This document shows, in pieces, positions 8,917 through 17,181 of a DNA stretch of 64,000 nucleotides. Position 1 is the stretch's first letter. The number at the start of each line of letters is the position of its first letter. The DNA is from Alphaproteobacteria bacterium (GTDB lineage Bacteria; Pseudomonadota; Alphaproteobacteria; Sphingomonadales; Sphingomonadaceae), in assembly GCA_019232625.1 (NCBI GenBank), contig JAFANP010000032.1, forward strand, positions 1 through 64,000. The letters run 5' to 3'. The notes under the pieces are model-generated. The model ran no database searches. It was not told where the DNA came from and saw only the letters and a list, made by a program, of their open reading frames with translations. A program made the translations under genes and the position numbers.

Positions 8917-9490
8917 ATCCTCCCCGGCCTTTGCCGGGGAGGGGGACCAGGCGAAGCCTGGTGGAGGGGGCCTTCCGGGGGCAGGGGGCCCCCTCCACCG
9001 CGCTTCGCGCGGTCCCCCTCCCCCGGGAAGCCGGGGGAGGATTGTGGGGGGGCGGCGGTGAAGATCCTCCCCGGCCTTTGCCGGGGAGGGGGACCAGGCG
9101 GAGCCTGGTGGAGGGGGCCTTGCGGCGGGCGAGGGGCCCCTCCACCGCGCTTCGCGCGGTCCCCCTCCCCCGGAAATCCGGGGGAGGATTGTGGGGGGCG
9201 GCGGTGACTATCCTCCCCGGCCCTGGCCGGGGAGGGGGACCAGGCGGAGCCTGGTGGAGGGGACCTTCCGGGGGCAGGGGCCCCCTCCACCGCGCTTCGC
9301 GCGGTCCCCCTCCCCCGGGAGGCCGGGGGAGGATTGTGGGGGGGCGGCGGTGAAGATCCTCCCCGGCCCTTGCCGGGGAGGGGGACCAGGCGGAGCCTGG
9401 TGGAGGGGCCTTGCGGCGGGCGAGGCCCCCTCCACCGCGCTTCGCGCGGTCCCCCTCCCCCGGGAGGCCGGGGGAGGAATGGGGGGGCGC
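8917..9490 (+). repeat. Four tandem copies of a 146-147 bp hairpin-rich repeat
   Basis: Units start at 8917, 9064, 9210 and 9356, beginning with ATCCTCCCCGGCC. Each unit holds several short inverted repeats: CCCCGGC/GCCGGGG, CCAGGC/GCCTGG around a GAAG or GGAG core, and CCGCGC-TT-CGCGCGG flanked by CCTCC and CCCCCTCCCCCGGG. Units differ by a few substitutions and single-base indels. The pieces resemble intergenic palindromes seen singly in sphingomonad genomes; here they form an array between dipZ and the CDF gene. Short reading frames inside are compositional and not coding. The array could terminate transcription in both directions. The remaining bases to 9608 show no gene. Confidence 0.93.
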
Positions 9491-9608
9491 TGTCTGAAAC
9501 GGATGCGGATGCGGGTCGTTCGGGTCCTGGCCGCCTCGCTGTTCATCGTCGTCGCGCTGCAAGAGCGGGCCAATATCGTTCTTTCGCGTGCGCTCAGGAG
9601 ATTAACCG

Positions 9609-10568
9609 ATGGCAAGCCGCTCCGAGCTCGAGGCGATCGCCCACGATCACGACTATCTCGGCGCGTCGCACGAGAGGAACGCGCGCCGCACCCTCTGGGT
9701 GGTCGCCCTCACCGCGACGATGATGGTGGGCGAGATCGTCGCCGGCTACGTCACCGGCTCGATGGCGCTGCTCGCCGACGGCTTCCACATGGCGACCCAT
9801 GCCGGCGCCCTCGCGGTCGCGGCGCTGGCCTACGCCTTCGCCCGGCGCAACGTCGACAATCCGCGCTTCACCTTCGGCACCGGCAAGGTGGGGGACCTGG
9901 CCGGCTTCGCCTCGGCGCTGGTCCTCGGCCTTATCGCGCTGGGAATCGCGGTGGAATCGGCCGCCCGCCTCGCCGGGCCGATCCGCGTCGACTTCCGCGA
10001 CGCGACCGTGGTCGCGGTGCTGGGGCTGCTCGTCAACGTCGCCAGCGCGCTGCTGCTCGCCGGAGGCGGCCACGGCCATCACCACCATGCCCACCACGGC
10101 GCCGGCGACCACCATCGCCACGACCGCCCTCATCATCACCATCCTCATCACGGCGACAACAACATGCGCGCCGCCTACGCCCATGTCCTCGCCGACGCCC
10201 TCACCTCGATGCTCGCCATCCTCGCCTTGCTCGCCGGCCAGTATCTCGGGTGGGTGTGGCTCGATCCGGTGACGGGGATCGTCGGCGCACTGGTGATCGG
10301 CCGCTGGTCCCTCGTCCTCGTCAAGGAGACGGCGGCGGTGCTTCTGGACGTCGCCGACCCGCGCCTCCTCGCCGAGGTGCGCGAGGCGGTGGAGGGAGGC
10401 GGAGGCGCGCGGGTCGCCGACCTTCATGTGTGGCGGGTCGGGCCCACCGGACATGCCGGCGTGGTCACCGTGGTCACCGCCCTCGGCACGGACGAGGTGC
10501 GCGCGCGCCTGCGCCCGGTCCAGGCGCTCCGCCATCTCACCGTCGAAGTGGTCGATGCCCCGGTTTGA
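9609..10568 (+). CDS. Cation diffusion facilitator with a His-rich loop (DmeF-like)
   Basis: The 319-residue inner-membrane protein has the six-helix CDF layout. Helix II carries LLADGFHMATHAGAL, a metal site of the D/H type seen in DmeF-like members, and helix V carries HVLADALTSM. Between helices IV and V lies a loop with 16 histidines in about 29 residues (bases 10068-10155), a metal-buffering feature. The C-terminal cytoplasmic domain (about 240-319) includes ADLHVWRVGPTGHAG, characteristic of the DmeF branch. It exports divalent cations such as zinc, cobalt or nickel by proton exchange; which metal cannot be told from sequence. It follows the tandem repeat array and stands alone on its strand. 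Confidence 0.9.
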   Translation: MASRSELEAIAHDHDYLGASHERNARRTLWVVALTATMMVGEIVAGYVTGSMALLADGFHMATHAGALAVAALAYAFARRNVDNPRFTFGTGKVGDLAGFASALVLGLIALGIAVESAARLAGPIRVDFRDATVVAVLGLLVNVASALLLAGGGHGHHHHAHHGAGDHHRHDRPHHHHPHHGDNNMRAAYAHVLADALTSMLAILALLAGQYLGWVWLDPVTGIVGALVIGRWSLVLVKETAAVLLDVADPRLLAEVREAVEGGGGARVADLHVWRVGPTGHAGVVTVVTALGTDEVRARLRPVQALRHLTVEVVDAPV

Positions 10569-10570
10569 CG

Positions 10571-10593
10571 GCCGCCGCGGCTTGCGCGGCGGC
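10571..10593 (+). terminator. GC-rich hairpin after the CDF gene
   Basis: A 9-bp perfect stem, GCCGCCGCG and CGCGGCGGC, with a 5-base loop starts two bases after the stop. There is no T run, so it is either a weak terminator or a transcript-end stabiliser. Confidence 0.45.
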
Positions 10594-10616
10594 GCCCGAC
10601 TGGGGATAGGCGCGGG

Positions 10617-11456
10617 GTGATCGTTCCAGACCTGCCCCAGACCGCCGCCGAGGTCGCCGCGCATTACGACGAGCTCGATCCCGCCTATCGCCGCATCTGG
10701 GGCGAGCACGTCCACCACGGCTATTGGGCGACGGGGCGGGAGAGCCCGTCCGAGGCCGCCGAGGCCCTGGTCCGCCTCGTCGACGAGCGCCTGGACGCCC
10801 GGCCGGGCTGGCGCCTGTGCGACATAGGCTGCGGCTACGGCGCGACCGGCGCCTGGCTGGCCGACGCGCGGGGAGTCGAGGTGACCGGCTTCACCCTCTC
10901 GGCGGCGCAGGCGGCGGTGGCCGAGGCGCGGGCCGCGCCCGGCTTCGTCTGCTTGCGGCGCGACTGGCTGGCCAACGGCCTCGCCGACGCCGCCTTCGAC
11001 GCCGCCTACGCCATCGAGAGCTCGGAGCACATGGTCGACAAGGCGCGCTTCTTCTCCGAGGCGGCGCGGGTGCTTCGGCCGGGCGGCCGGCTCGTCGTCT
11101 GCGCCTGGCTGGAAGGGGAGAGCGCGCAGCCTTGGGAGATACGCCACCTCCTCAAGCCGATCTGCAGCGAGGGCCGCCTGCCGGGCATGGGAAGCCGCGC
11201 CGACTACGAGGCGATGGCGGCCGCCGCCGGTTTCCGCCCGACCCGCTACGACGATATCAGCCGCGAGGTCCGCCGAACCTGGTCGATTTGCCTGCGCCGC
11301 CTCGCCGCGGCGCTTATCGCCGACCCGGCGATCCGCCGTCTCGCCCTCGACCGCGCGTCGACCAGCCGCGCCTTCCTCCTCAGCGTCCCCCGCCTGATCG
11401 TCGCGCTTCGGACGGGAGCGATGCGCTACGGCGTCTTCGTCTGGGAGAAGGGCTAG
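10617..11456 (+). CDS. Class I SAM-dependent methyltransferase (small-molecule type)
   Basis: The 279-residue protein has a Rossmann methyltransferase core: motif I LCDIGCGYGATGAWLA at about 65-80, an acidic/hydrophobic strand 2, YAIESSEHM as motif II/post-motif, and VLRPGGRLVVCAWLEGE as motif III. The YDELDPAYRRIWGEHVHHGYW start and GYGATG motif are typical of cyclopropane-synthase or tocopherol/sterol-type methyltransferases acting on lipids or quinone-like compounds. Translation starts at GTG 10617. A second methyltransferase follows 58 bases later on the same strand, so the two may act in one pathway. The substrate is unknown; no polyketide synthase or hydroxylase that would define it is present here. 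Confidence 0.85.
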   Translation: MIVPDLPQTAAEVAAHYDELDPAYRRIWGEHVHHGYWATGRESPSEAAEALVRLVDERLDARPGWRLCDIGCGYGATGAWLADARGVEVTGFTLSAAQAAVAEARAAPGFVCLRRDWLANGLADAAFDAAYAIESSEHMVDKARFFSEAARVLRPGGRLVVCAWLEGESAQPWEIRHLLKPICSEGRLPGMGSRADYEAMAAAAGFRPTRYDDISREVRRTWSICLRRLAAALIADPAIRRLALDRASTSRAFLLSVPRLIVALRTGAMRYGVFVWEKG

Positions 11457-11514
11457 CGGCGGCGGCGCGCTTCGCGCATGGTGGCCGGGGCGGGCGCAGG
11501 CTGTGGAGTGCCGC

Positions 11515-12222
11515 ATGGGAAAGCTCGAAATCCGCTCGCGCCAGGAAGAGCAGATGGACGCGCCGGACCTCGATCCGGCGGTCTACGAGACGGTCCTCCA
11601 CCACCTCGCCCGGGTCAACCGTTTCACCTTCACCGCCTGGCCGACCCTCGCCTTCCTCGGCCGCGCCGTCGGCTCCGCGAGGCGCTTCCGCCTGCTCGAC
11701 GTCGGCTTCGGCGACGGCGACGTGCTCCGCGCCGTCGCCCGCTGGGCCCGCCGGCGCGGCCTCGAAGCGGCGCTTGTCGGAGTCGACCTCAACGAGAAGA
11801 GCGTCAAGGCGGCCCGCGATTCGACGCCGCCGGATCTCGGCATCGACTATCGCGCCGGGGACTATGCCGACCAGGCGGGGCCGTTCGACTTCATCGTCTC
11901 CAGCCAGGTGACCCACCATATGAGCGACGCCCAGCTCCTCGCCTTCCTGCGCCACATGGAGGCGGAGGCGCGGATGGGATGGCTGGTCTGCGACCTCCAC
12001 CGCCTCGCCTTCGCTTATTGGGGCTTCCCGCTTCTCGCGCGGCTGCTCATGGTCCACCGCATCGTCCGCGAGGACGGGCGCCTGTCCATCGCCAGGTCCT
12101 TCCGCCGGGAGGATTGGGAGGATTATCTGCGCCGGGCCGGTCTCGCGCCGTCCGACGTGCGGATCGTCCGCCGCTTCGCCTCCCGCCTCTGCGTCGAGCG
12201 GGTGAAGCGGCCGGTCTCCTAG
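11515..12222 (+). CDS. Class I SAM-dependent methyltransferase
   Basis: The 235-residue protein has motif [17 protein letters not shown] and [14 protein letters not shown] as the adenosine-binding acidic strand. The segment [13 protein letters not shown] follows, then a hydrophobic C-terminal half ([16 protein letters not shown]) that may touch a membrane or a hydrophobic substrate. ATG 11515 was chosen because GGAG lies six bases upstream; GTG 11503 is the alternative. Such proteins occur beside type III polyketide synthases (alkylresorcinol-type clusters) in some bacteria, but no synthase is in this window, so the role is open. Its stop overlaps by four bases (CTAG) that of the convergent gene. 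Confidence 0.85.
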   Translation: MGKLEIRSRQEEQMDAPDLDPAVYETVLHHLARVNRFTFTAWPTLAFLGRAVGSARRFRLLDVGFGDGDVLRAVARWARRRGLEAALVGVDLNEKSVKAARDSTPPDLGIDYRAGDYADQAGPFDFIVSSQVTHHMSDAQLLAFLRHMEAEARMGWLVCDLHRLAFAYWGFPLLARLLMVHRIVREDGRLSIARSFRREDWEDYLRRAGLAPSDVRIVRRFASRLCVERVKRPVS

Positions 12223-13544
12223 TCCGCCGCCGTGACCCGCCAGACCGTGTTGCCGACGTCGTCGGCGACGAGCAGAGCGCCGCTCCGGTCGACGGCGACC
12301 CCCACGGGCCGTCCCATCGCCTCGCCCGCCGGGGTCAGGAAGCCGGTGAGGACGTCTCGCGCCGGCCCCGACGGCCGGCCGTCCGCGAAGGGCACGAAGA
12401 CGACCTTGTAGCCGCTCCTCGGCTTGCGGTTCCAAGAGCCGTGCTGGCCCACGAAGGCGCCGCCGGCGAAGGCCGGGCCGAGCCGCGCCCCTTGCGCGAA
12501 GGCGAGGCCGAGGGAGGCGGTGTGGGGGCCGAGCGCATAGTCCGGGACGATCGCCCGGGCGACCAGGTCCGGCCGCCGGTCGCGGGGCTTGATGCGCTCC
12601 TCCGGATGCTGGCCGTAATAGCTGAACGGCCAGCCGTAGAAGCCGCCGTCGGCCACGCGGGTCATATAGTCGGGGACGAGGTCGCTGCCGATCTCGTCCC
12701 GCTCGTTGACGGTCGTCCACAGCGCTCCGGTGGCGGGCTCGAAGGCCAGCCCCACCGGGTTGCGCAGCCCCGTCGCATAGGGCCGATGCTCGCCCGTCGC
12801 CGGGTCGACCAGCCAGATGGCGGCGCGGCCCTCCTCCGCGGGAAGGCCGTTCTCCCCGACATTGCTGTTGGAGCCGATGGCGACGTAGATCCGGCCGCCG
12901 TCGGGGGAGACGAGGAGGTTCTTCGTCCAATGGTGGTTGATCTCGCCTGCGGGCAGGTCGGCGACGCGCCGCGGCGCGGCCGAGATCGAGGTCTCCCCCG
13001 ACCGATAGGGGAAGGCGAGGACCGCGTCGGTGTCGGCGACGTAGAGCGTGTCGCCGGAAAGCGCCATGCCGAACGGCGCGTTGAGGCCGGCGAGGAGGAC
13101 CGACCGCGTCTCCGCCACCCCGTCGCCGTCGGCGTCGCGCAGAAGCGTGATCCGGTTCGCGCTCGGCACGGCGCCGCCCGCCTTCTTCTGGAACAGCTTG
13201 AAGAAGAAGCCCTTGAGGCCGCGTCCGTCCTTCGGGCGCTCGGGGGCGTTGGTCTCGGCGACCAGCACGTCGCCGTTCGGAAGGACCGCGAGCCAGCGCG
13301 GATGGTCGAGCCCCCGGGCGAAGGCGCGGACCCGAAGCCCGGCGGCCGCGACCGGGGCGGCGCCGGCCGGCCAGTGCACCGCCTTGGCGACGTTCACCGT
13401 TGGGATCGGCGCGTGCACCGGCGGCGGCAAAGCGGGCGAGGGGCCCATGCCCTGCTCGACGCGCAGCCTGGCGCGGTCGCCGCAGGCGGCGAGCCCCAGC
13501 GACAGCGCGAGGATCGCAAGGAAGGCAGGCTTGTCACGGGTCAT
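12219..13544 (-). CDS. PQQ-dependent sorbosone/glucose dehydrogenase-like lipoprotein
   Basis: The 441-residue protein begins with a lipoprotein signal (hydrophobic stretch ending in lipobox LAAC at about residue 21), so it should be anchored facing the periplasm. The rest is a six-bladed propeller of the GSDH/sorbosone dehydrogenase family: [51 protein letters not shown], and a closing block with [19 protein letters not shown]. Members oxidise aldoses or sorbosone using PQQ and pass electrons to the respiratory chain. No PQQ biosynthesis genes are in the window and the true substrate is uncertain. ATG 13544 was chosen; GTG 13556 is possible. Confidence 0.85.
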   Translation of the reverse strand: MTRDKPAFLAILALSLGLAACGDRARLRVEQGMGPSPALPPPVHAPIPTVNVAKAVHWPAGAAPVAAAGLRVRAFARGLDHPRWLAVLPNGDVLVAETNAPERPKDGRGLKGFFFKLFQKKAGGAVPSANRITLLRDADGDGVAETRSVLLAGLNAPFGMALSGDTLYVADTDAVLAFPYRSGETSISAAPRRVADLPAGEINHHWTKNLLVSPDGGRIYVAIGSNSNVGENGLPAEEGRAAIWLVDPATGEHRPYATGLRNPVGLAFEPATGALWTTVNERDEIGSDLVPDYMTRVADGGFYGWPFSYYGQHPEERIKPRDRRPDLVARAIVPDYALGPHTASLGLAFAQGARLGPAFAGGAFVGQHGSWNRKPRSGYKVVFVPFADGRPSGPARDVLTGFLTPAGEAMGRPVGVAVDRSGALLVADDVGNTVWRVTAAD

Positions 13545-13603
13545 GGCGAGTCTCACCGCCGGTTACGGCAGTGGAATGTCCGAGCGCGCCCTTGCGTTCC
13601 CCG

Positions 13604-14092
13604 CTAGCCGAGCTCCACTTCCGCCACCTTGTCGCGATAGTCCTTCTTCGGATCCGAGCCGAGCAGCGCCTTGATGCCGGCGACGAAGCTCGAGCCGTCG
13701 AGCCAGATCTCCGCCCGCTCCGCATCCAGCCTCAGCAAGGCGAGCTTGGGATCGTCCTTGCCGCCCTCGAACCAGGCCGCGACGAACGGGTTCCACAGCC
13801 GGTCTATCACGGCGCGGTCGGTGTCGAGGGCGAGGCGGCCGTGGACGGTCGCGAAGAGGTCGTGGCCCTTCGAGACGAAGGTCGCGATCGCGCGGTCGCC
13901 CCGCCCCAGCGCCTCGACGAGCGCATTGTCTTTGGCGGTGAAGAACCAGATCGGCCCGCCCTCATCCTCCTCGATCTGGGCGGTCATCGGGCGGGCGTGG
14001 CCGTCCTCGACGCCGTCGAGGCCGAGCATCATCGTCATGTCGGACTTGAGCGCCTTCCAGAAGCGGGCTTTCATCTCGTCGGGCGTCGCCAT
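13604..14092 (-). CDS. Pyridoxamine-phosphate-oxidase-fold general stress protein
   Basis: The 162-residue protein belongs to the split-barrel FMN-binding family (general stress protein 26 type): GHARPMTAQIEEDEGGPIWFFT forms the first strands of the barrel, DRAIATFVSKGHDLFATVHGRL the next, and LWNPFVAAWFEGGKDDPKLALLRL the family-typical C-terminal block. Such proteins bind FMN or related flavins and are linked to stress or cofactor reduction; their reaction is seldom known. A clear SD (AGGAGA) sits six bases before ATG 14092. It is divergent from the five-gene operon starting at 14229, so the 136 bases between them hold both promoters. Confidence 0.88.
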   Translation of the reverse strand: MATPDEMKARFWKALKSDMTMMLGLDGVEDGHARPMTAQIEEDEGGPIWFFTAKDNALVEALGRGDRAIATFVSKGHDLFATVHGRLALDTDRAVIDRLWNPFVAAWFEGGKDDPKLALLRLDAERAEIWLDGSSFVAGIKALLGSDPKKDYRDKVAEVELG

Positions 14093-14228
14093 CACAATCT
14101 CCTCGAAAACCTTCCGGCACAACCGCGCGGAGGCCGGGAGCGTTCCCCGAAGCGGGACAAGCGGCGCTGGCGCGATGCTAAAGATCGGGTAACCTCGATC
14201 GGCTAGGACGCGGCACGGGGGAGGCGGG

Positions 14229-15173
14229 GTGCAGGCATATGCGATCTGGCGGGCGGTGAGGGGATCGCATCTCGATCTGCGCTTCCGCCCCAGCCGCGAA
14301 TTCACGGTCGAGATCGTCGAGCGGCCCGGCGCCTGGCTCGCGCCGGAGCGGCTCGAGCGGCTCGTCCGATCCTGCCGCCAGGTGGCCTCCGCCTGCCTCG
14401 ACGGCCGGGCGCTCGACTACGGCCTCTTCGCCCCCGACGGCGGCGCCTGGCGGCGCAGCGTCGTCACCCTCGTCAGCCGCGCCGCCGACGGCCGGCCGAT
14501 CGCCTTCAACGCCATGCCGCTGCTCCCCGTCCAGCGTGGCGGGCAGAAGGCGGAGGTCCTCCACCTCGGCCTCGTCATGGTCGATCCCGGCGAGCGCGGC
14601 TCCGGCCTTTCCTGGATCCTCTACGGCCTGACCTGCTTCGCCTTGTTCCTGCGCGGCCGCATGCGCCCCCTCTGGATCAGCAGCGTCACCCAGGTGCCGG
14701 CGGTGGTCGGCATGGTCGCCGAGACGTTCGACGACGTCTATCCCGCCCAGGCGGGGACGGCGCCGACCTTCGCCCATCGCCACATCGCCCACCAGATCAT
14801 GGCGACCGAGCGCGGCGCCTTCGGCGTCGGGGCGGAAGCCGAGTTCGATCCCGTCCTCCAGGTGATCCGCAACGCCTATACCGGCGGCTCCGACAATCTG
14901 AAGAAGAGCTTCGAGGTCGCCGCAAAGCACCGCGACGAACGCTACAACCTTTTCTGCGCCGAGGCGCTCGATTATGCGCGGGGCGACGACGTGCTGCAGA
15001 TCGGCCGCATCGACCTTCGCACCGCCCGGCGCTTCCTGGTGCGGAGCGTGCCGCGAAGCGCCATCCCGCAGCTGGCGGTGCAGGGGCTGTTCATCGCCTT
15101 GCAGGCCGCCGTCGCGCCGCTTCTCCAATGGCTCGACGCCAGCCGCCCCCTCGGACGATTGAGGCCCGCATGA
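14229..15173 (+). CDS. Putative acyltransferase (GNAT-like), first gene of the ThiF operon
   Basis: I do not recognise a named family. The 314-residue protein shows one GNAT-like stretch at about 112-135, LHLGLVMVDPGERGSGLSW, where V-P-x-x-R-G-x-G-L resembles the acyl-CoA pyrophosphate loop. It is preceded by a predicted beta-rich half and followed by a mostly helical half. There is no signal peptide; the C-terminal 25 residues are hydrophobic (LAVQGLFIALQAAVAPLL) and may be a membrane anchor or amphipathic helix. An N-acyl amino acid synthase-like role is conceivable but unproven. It starts at GTG 14229 with GGGGGAGG upstream, and its stop overlaps the ATG of the ThiF-like gene (ATGA). Confidence 0.7.
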   Translation: MQAYAIWRAVRGSHLDLRFRPSREFTVEIVERPGAWLAPERLERLVRSCRQVASACLDGRALDYGLFAPDGGAWRRSVVTLVSRAADGRPIAFNAMPLLPVQRGGQKAEVLHLGLVMVDPGERGSGLSWILYGLTCFALFLRGRMRPLWISSVTQVPAVVGMVAETFDDVYPAQAGTAPTFAHRHIAHQIMATERGAFGVGAEAEFDPVLQVIRNAYTGGSDNLKKSFEVAAKHRDERYNLFCAEALDYARGDDVLQIGRIDLRTARRFLVRSVPRSAIPQLAVQGLFIALQAAVAPLLQWLDASRPLGRLRPA

Positions 15174-16045
15174 CGACCCCGTTCAACTATGCCGAAATGA
15201 CCACCCGCAACCGCGGCTTCGTCGGCGAGGAGGAGCAGGCGCGGCTGCGCGCCGGCTGCGTCTTCATCCCCGGCGTGGGGGGCATGGGGGGCGCGGCGTT
15301 CATGGCCCTGGTGAGGGCCGGCGTCGGCCGCTTCGTCATCGCCGACATCGACGTCTTCGAGGTGTCGAACCTCAACCGCCAGCTCTTCTCGACCCTGCCC
15401 GCAATCGGCCGGCCCAAGGCCGAGGTCGCCCGCGAGACGGCGCTGACCATCAATCCCGAGGCGCAGATCGAGCTGCTCGGGGCGGAATGGACGGCGCAGC
15501 TCGACCGGCTGCTCGAGGCGAGCGACGTCGCCGTCAACGGCATGGACGACGCCGCGGCCGGCGTTCACCTCTATCGCCGCGCCCGCGCGCTTCGCCGGAC
15601 GGTGATCGACGCCTACGCCTCGCCCTTGCCCTCGGTCACCGTGGTGGCGCCGGACGCGCCGCGGCCGGAGGAGCGGCTGTCCTACCCGACGCGCGGCACG
15701 GAATGGACGGCGATCACCGCCGAGATGCGGGCCGAATGCCTGGTCAAGGAGATCGAATATGTCCTGACCCACAGCGCCTCGCACAAATATGTCGACCTCG
15801 CCGTCGCCGCGGAGGTCGCGGCGGGGAAAAGGTCGCGCTTCTCCTTCTCCACGATGGTGACGATGGCCGGGACCTTGATGGCCGAGGAGGCGATCCGCGC
15901 GATCCTCGGCCGCCCGAGCGGCACCGACCATCGCGGCTATTTCTTCAACCCCCATCGCGCCCGCGTCGAGCGGCCGCTCGCGGCGCCCCTGGCGGCGGTG
16001 CGCGGCTTCGCCGTGCGCCGCTTCATGCGGCGGATGATGGGGTGA
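15170..16045 (+). CDS. ThiF/E1-like adenylyltransferase
   Basis: The 291-residue protein has the adenylating Rossmann domain of the ThiF/MoeB/E1 family: glycine loop PGVGGMGG at 34-41, acidic ADIDVFEVSNLNRQ (Arg70 and Gln71 for ATP), Lys83 in GRPKAEVA, and NGMDD at 123-127 for magnesium. The family adenylates a C-terminal carboxylate of a small protein or peptide, or a free acid. Unlike MoeB and ThiF it lacks the paired CxxC zinc knuckles: only two cysteines exist, Cys30 and Cys190, and Cys190 (RAECLVKE) is the better candidate for a thioester residue. No ThiS/MoaD-like carrier is encoded nearby, so this is not a standard thiamine or molybdopterin gene. It overlaps both neighbours by four bases. 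Confidence 0.85.
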   Translation: MTTPFNYAEMTTRNRGFVGEEEQARLRAGCVFIPGVGGMGGAAFMALVRAGVGRFVIADIDVFEVSNLNRQLFSTLPAIGRPKAEVARETALTINPEAQIELLGAEWTAQLDRLLEASDVAVNGMDDAAAGVHLYRRARALRRTVIDAYASPLPSVTVVAPDAPRPEERLSYPTRGTEWTAITAEMRAECLVKEIEYVLTHSASHKYVDLAVAAEVAAGKRSRFSFSTMVTMAGTLMAEEAIRAILGRPSGTDHRGYFFNPHRARVERPLAAPLAAVRGFAVRRFMRRMMG

Positions 16046-17181
16046 TCCCTCCGGTCGAGCTCCTGCTCGGCGGCGCCGCTCTGGCCGCGGCCGCCGTCGC
16101 ACGGGCGGGCGTCGCCGCGTCGGCGCGCCGCTCGCCCGTCGCCGCCAGGCTGCGGACCCTCTATTCGCTGCTCGCCGCCTTGTTCGCGCTTCGGCTCGCC
16201 GCGAGCGCGTGGGCGTCGCCGCTCCCCGCCATCCTGCTGATGCTGGTCGCCGCCTGGCTGCCGCTCGCGGGCCTGCGGCTGGTCGAGGAGCTGCGCCGGC
16301 GCCACGCGCCGCGCCCGGTCAAGCTGGCGGCGCTGGGCGGCGCGCTCGCCTTTTCCCTGGTGGCGGCGACGGCGGGCCTCGTCTGGAGCGGCCCGGCCAT
16401 CATTGCCCTTGCCGCCTACCAGCTGGCCGGAATGGCTGCGATGATCGCCCTGCTCGGGCGCGGCCGGGGGGATCTTGCGCCCGCCGAGCGGCGCACCGCC
16501 GACACGTTCCTTCTCGCCTTGCTGATCGCCGCGCCGCTCGCCCTCACCGACTTCCACGCCTTGTGGCCGGACGCGCCGGTCCGCGGCGGGCCGTTCGCGC
16601 TTCTGGTCCTCGTCCTCGCCACCTCCCGCCTCGCCTCCGCGGAGGGCTCGCCGGGGCGGCTGCTGGGCGACGTCGCGCTGCTCCTCGCCAGCGGCGGCTT
16701 CGCCGCCCTTGCCGCCGCCGCCGCCGTGCCGGGGGTGGCGCGCGACGCAGGGCCGGCCGTCGCCGCGGCGGGCGCGGCGGTGGCGGCCCTCGCGCTCGTC
16801 GCCGACCGCGCCGCCGGGAGCGCGGCCGGAGGCGCGGGCCTGCTCGCGGCGCTGGCGCGCGCGCCGGGAGAGGGCGTGGCGCTGCTCGCCTCGCACCCGA
16901 TCCTGGCCACGGGCCGGGTGCTCGGGCCGAAGGAGCTCGCAGCCTATCCCGAGGCCGCCCTCGAGCCCCTCGGCCGCCACCGGGTGATCGGCGCGGACAT
17001 AGAAGATGCCGAGGCGCGCGAGGCGGCAGGCGAGATACTCGCCGCCACGGCCGCCACCCACCTCCTGCGCCTCTCGCGCCGGCCTCTGTCGCTGCTCGCC
17101 ATCGCCGCGGGCGGCCTCGCCGGCCGCGCCTTGGACGACGAGCTGGAGATCGTCGCCCGGCTGGTGGAGAAGGACCTATGA
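16042..17181 (+). CDS. Unknown polytopic membrane protein of the ThiF operon
   Basis: I do not recognise the family. The 379-residue protein is strongly Ala/Leu-rich. Hydrophobic segments at roughly 3-24, 40-70, 90-130, 155-185 and 205-260 suggest about eight membrane helices. A more polar C-terminal part (about 275-379) contains SHPILATGRVLGPKELAAYP and ends LEIVARLVEKDL. It starts at GTG 16042 overlapping the ThiF-like stop (GTGA) and ends overlapping the next ATG (ATGA), so translation is coupled on both sides. It could be a transporter or a membrane-bound enzyme for the product of the operon. No catalytic motif is evident. Confidence 0.75.
   Translation: MIPPVELLLGGAALAAAAVARAGVAASARRSPVAARLRTLYSLLAALFALRLAASAWASPLPAILLMLVAAWLPLAGLRLVEELRRRHAPRPVKLAALGGALAFSLVAATAGLVWSGPAIIALAAYQLAGMAAMIALLGRGRGDLAPAERRTADTFLLALLIAAPLALTDFHALWPDAPVRGGPFALLVLVLATSRLASAEGSPGRLLGDVALLLASGGFAALAAAAAVPGVARDAGPAVAAAGAAVAALALVADRAAGSAAGGAGLLAALARAPGEGVALLASHPILATGRVLGPKELAAYPEAALEPLGRHRVIGADIEDAEAREAAGEILAATAATHLLRLSRRPLSLLAIAAGGLAGRALDDELEIVARLVEKDL

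Noticed and set aside
8917-9490. CRISPR-like array
   Set aside because: Units are about 147 bp and contiguous, with no unique spacers of fixed length and no cas genes.
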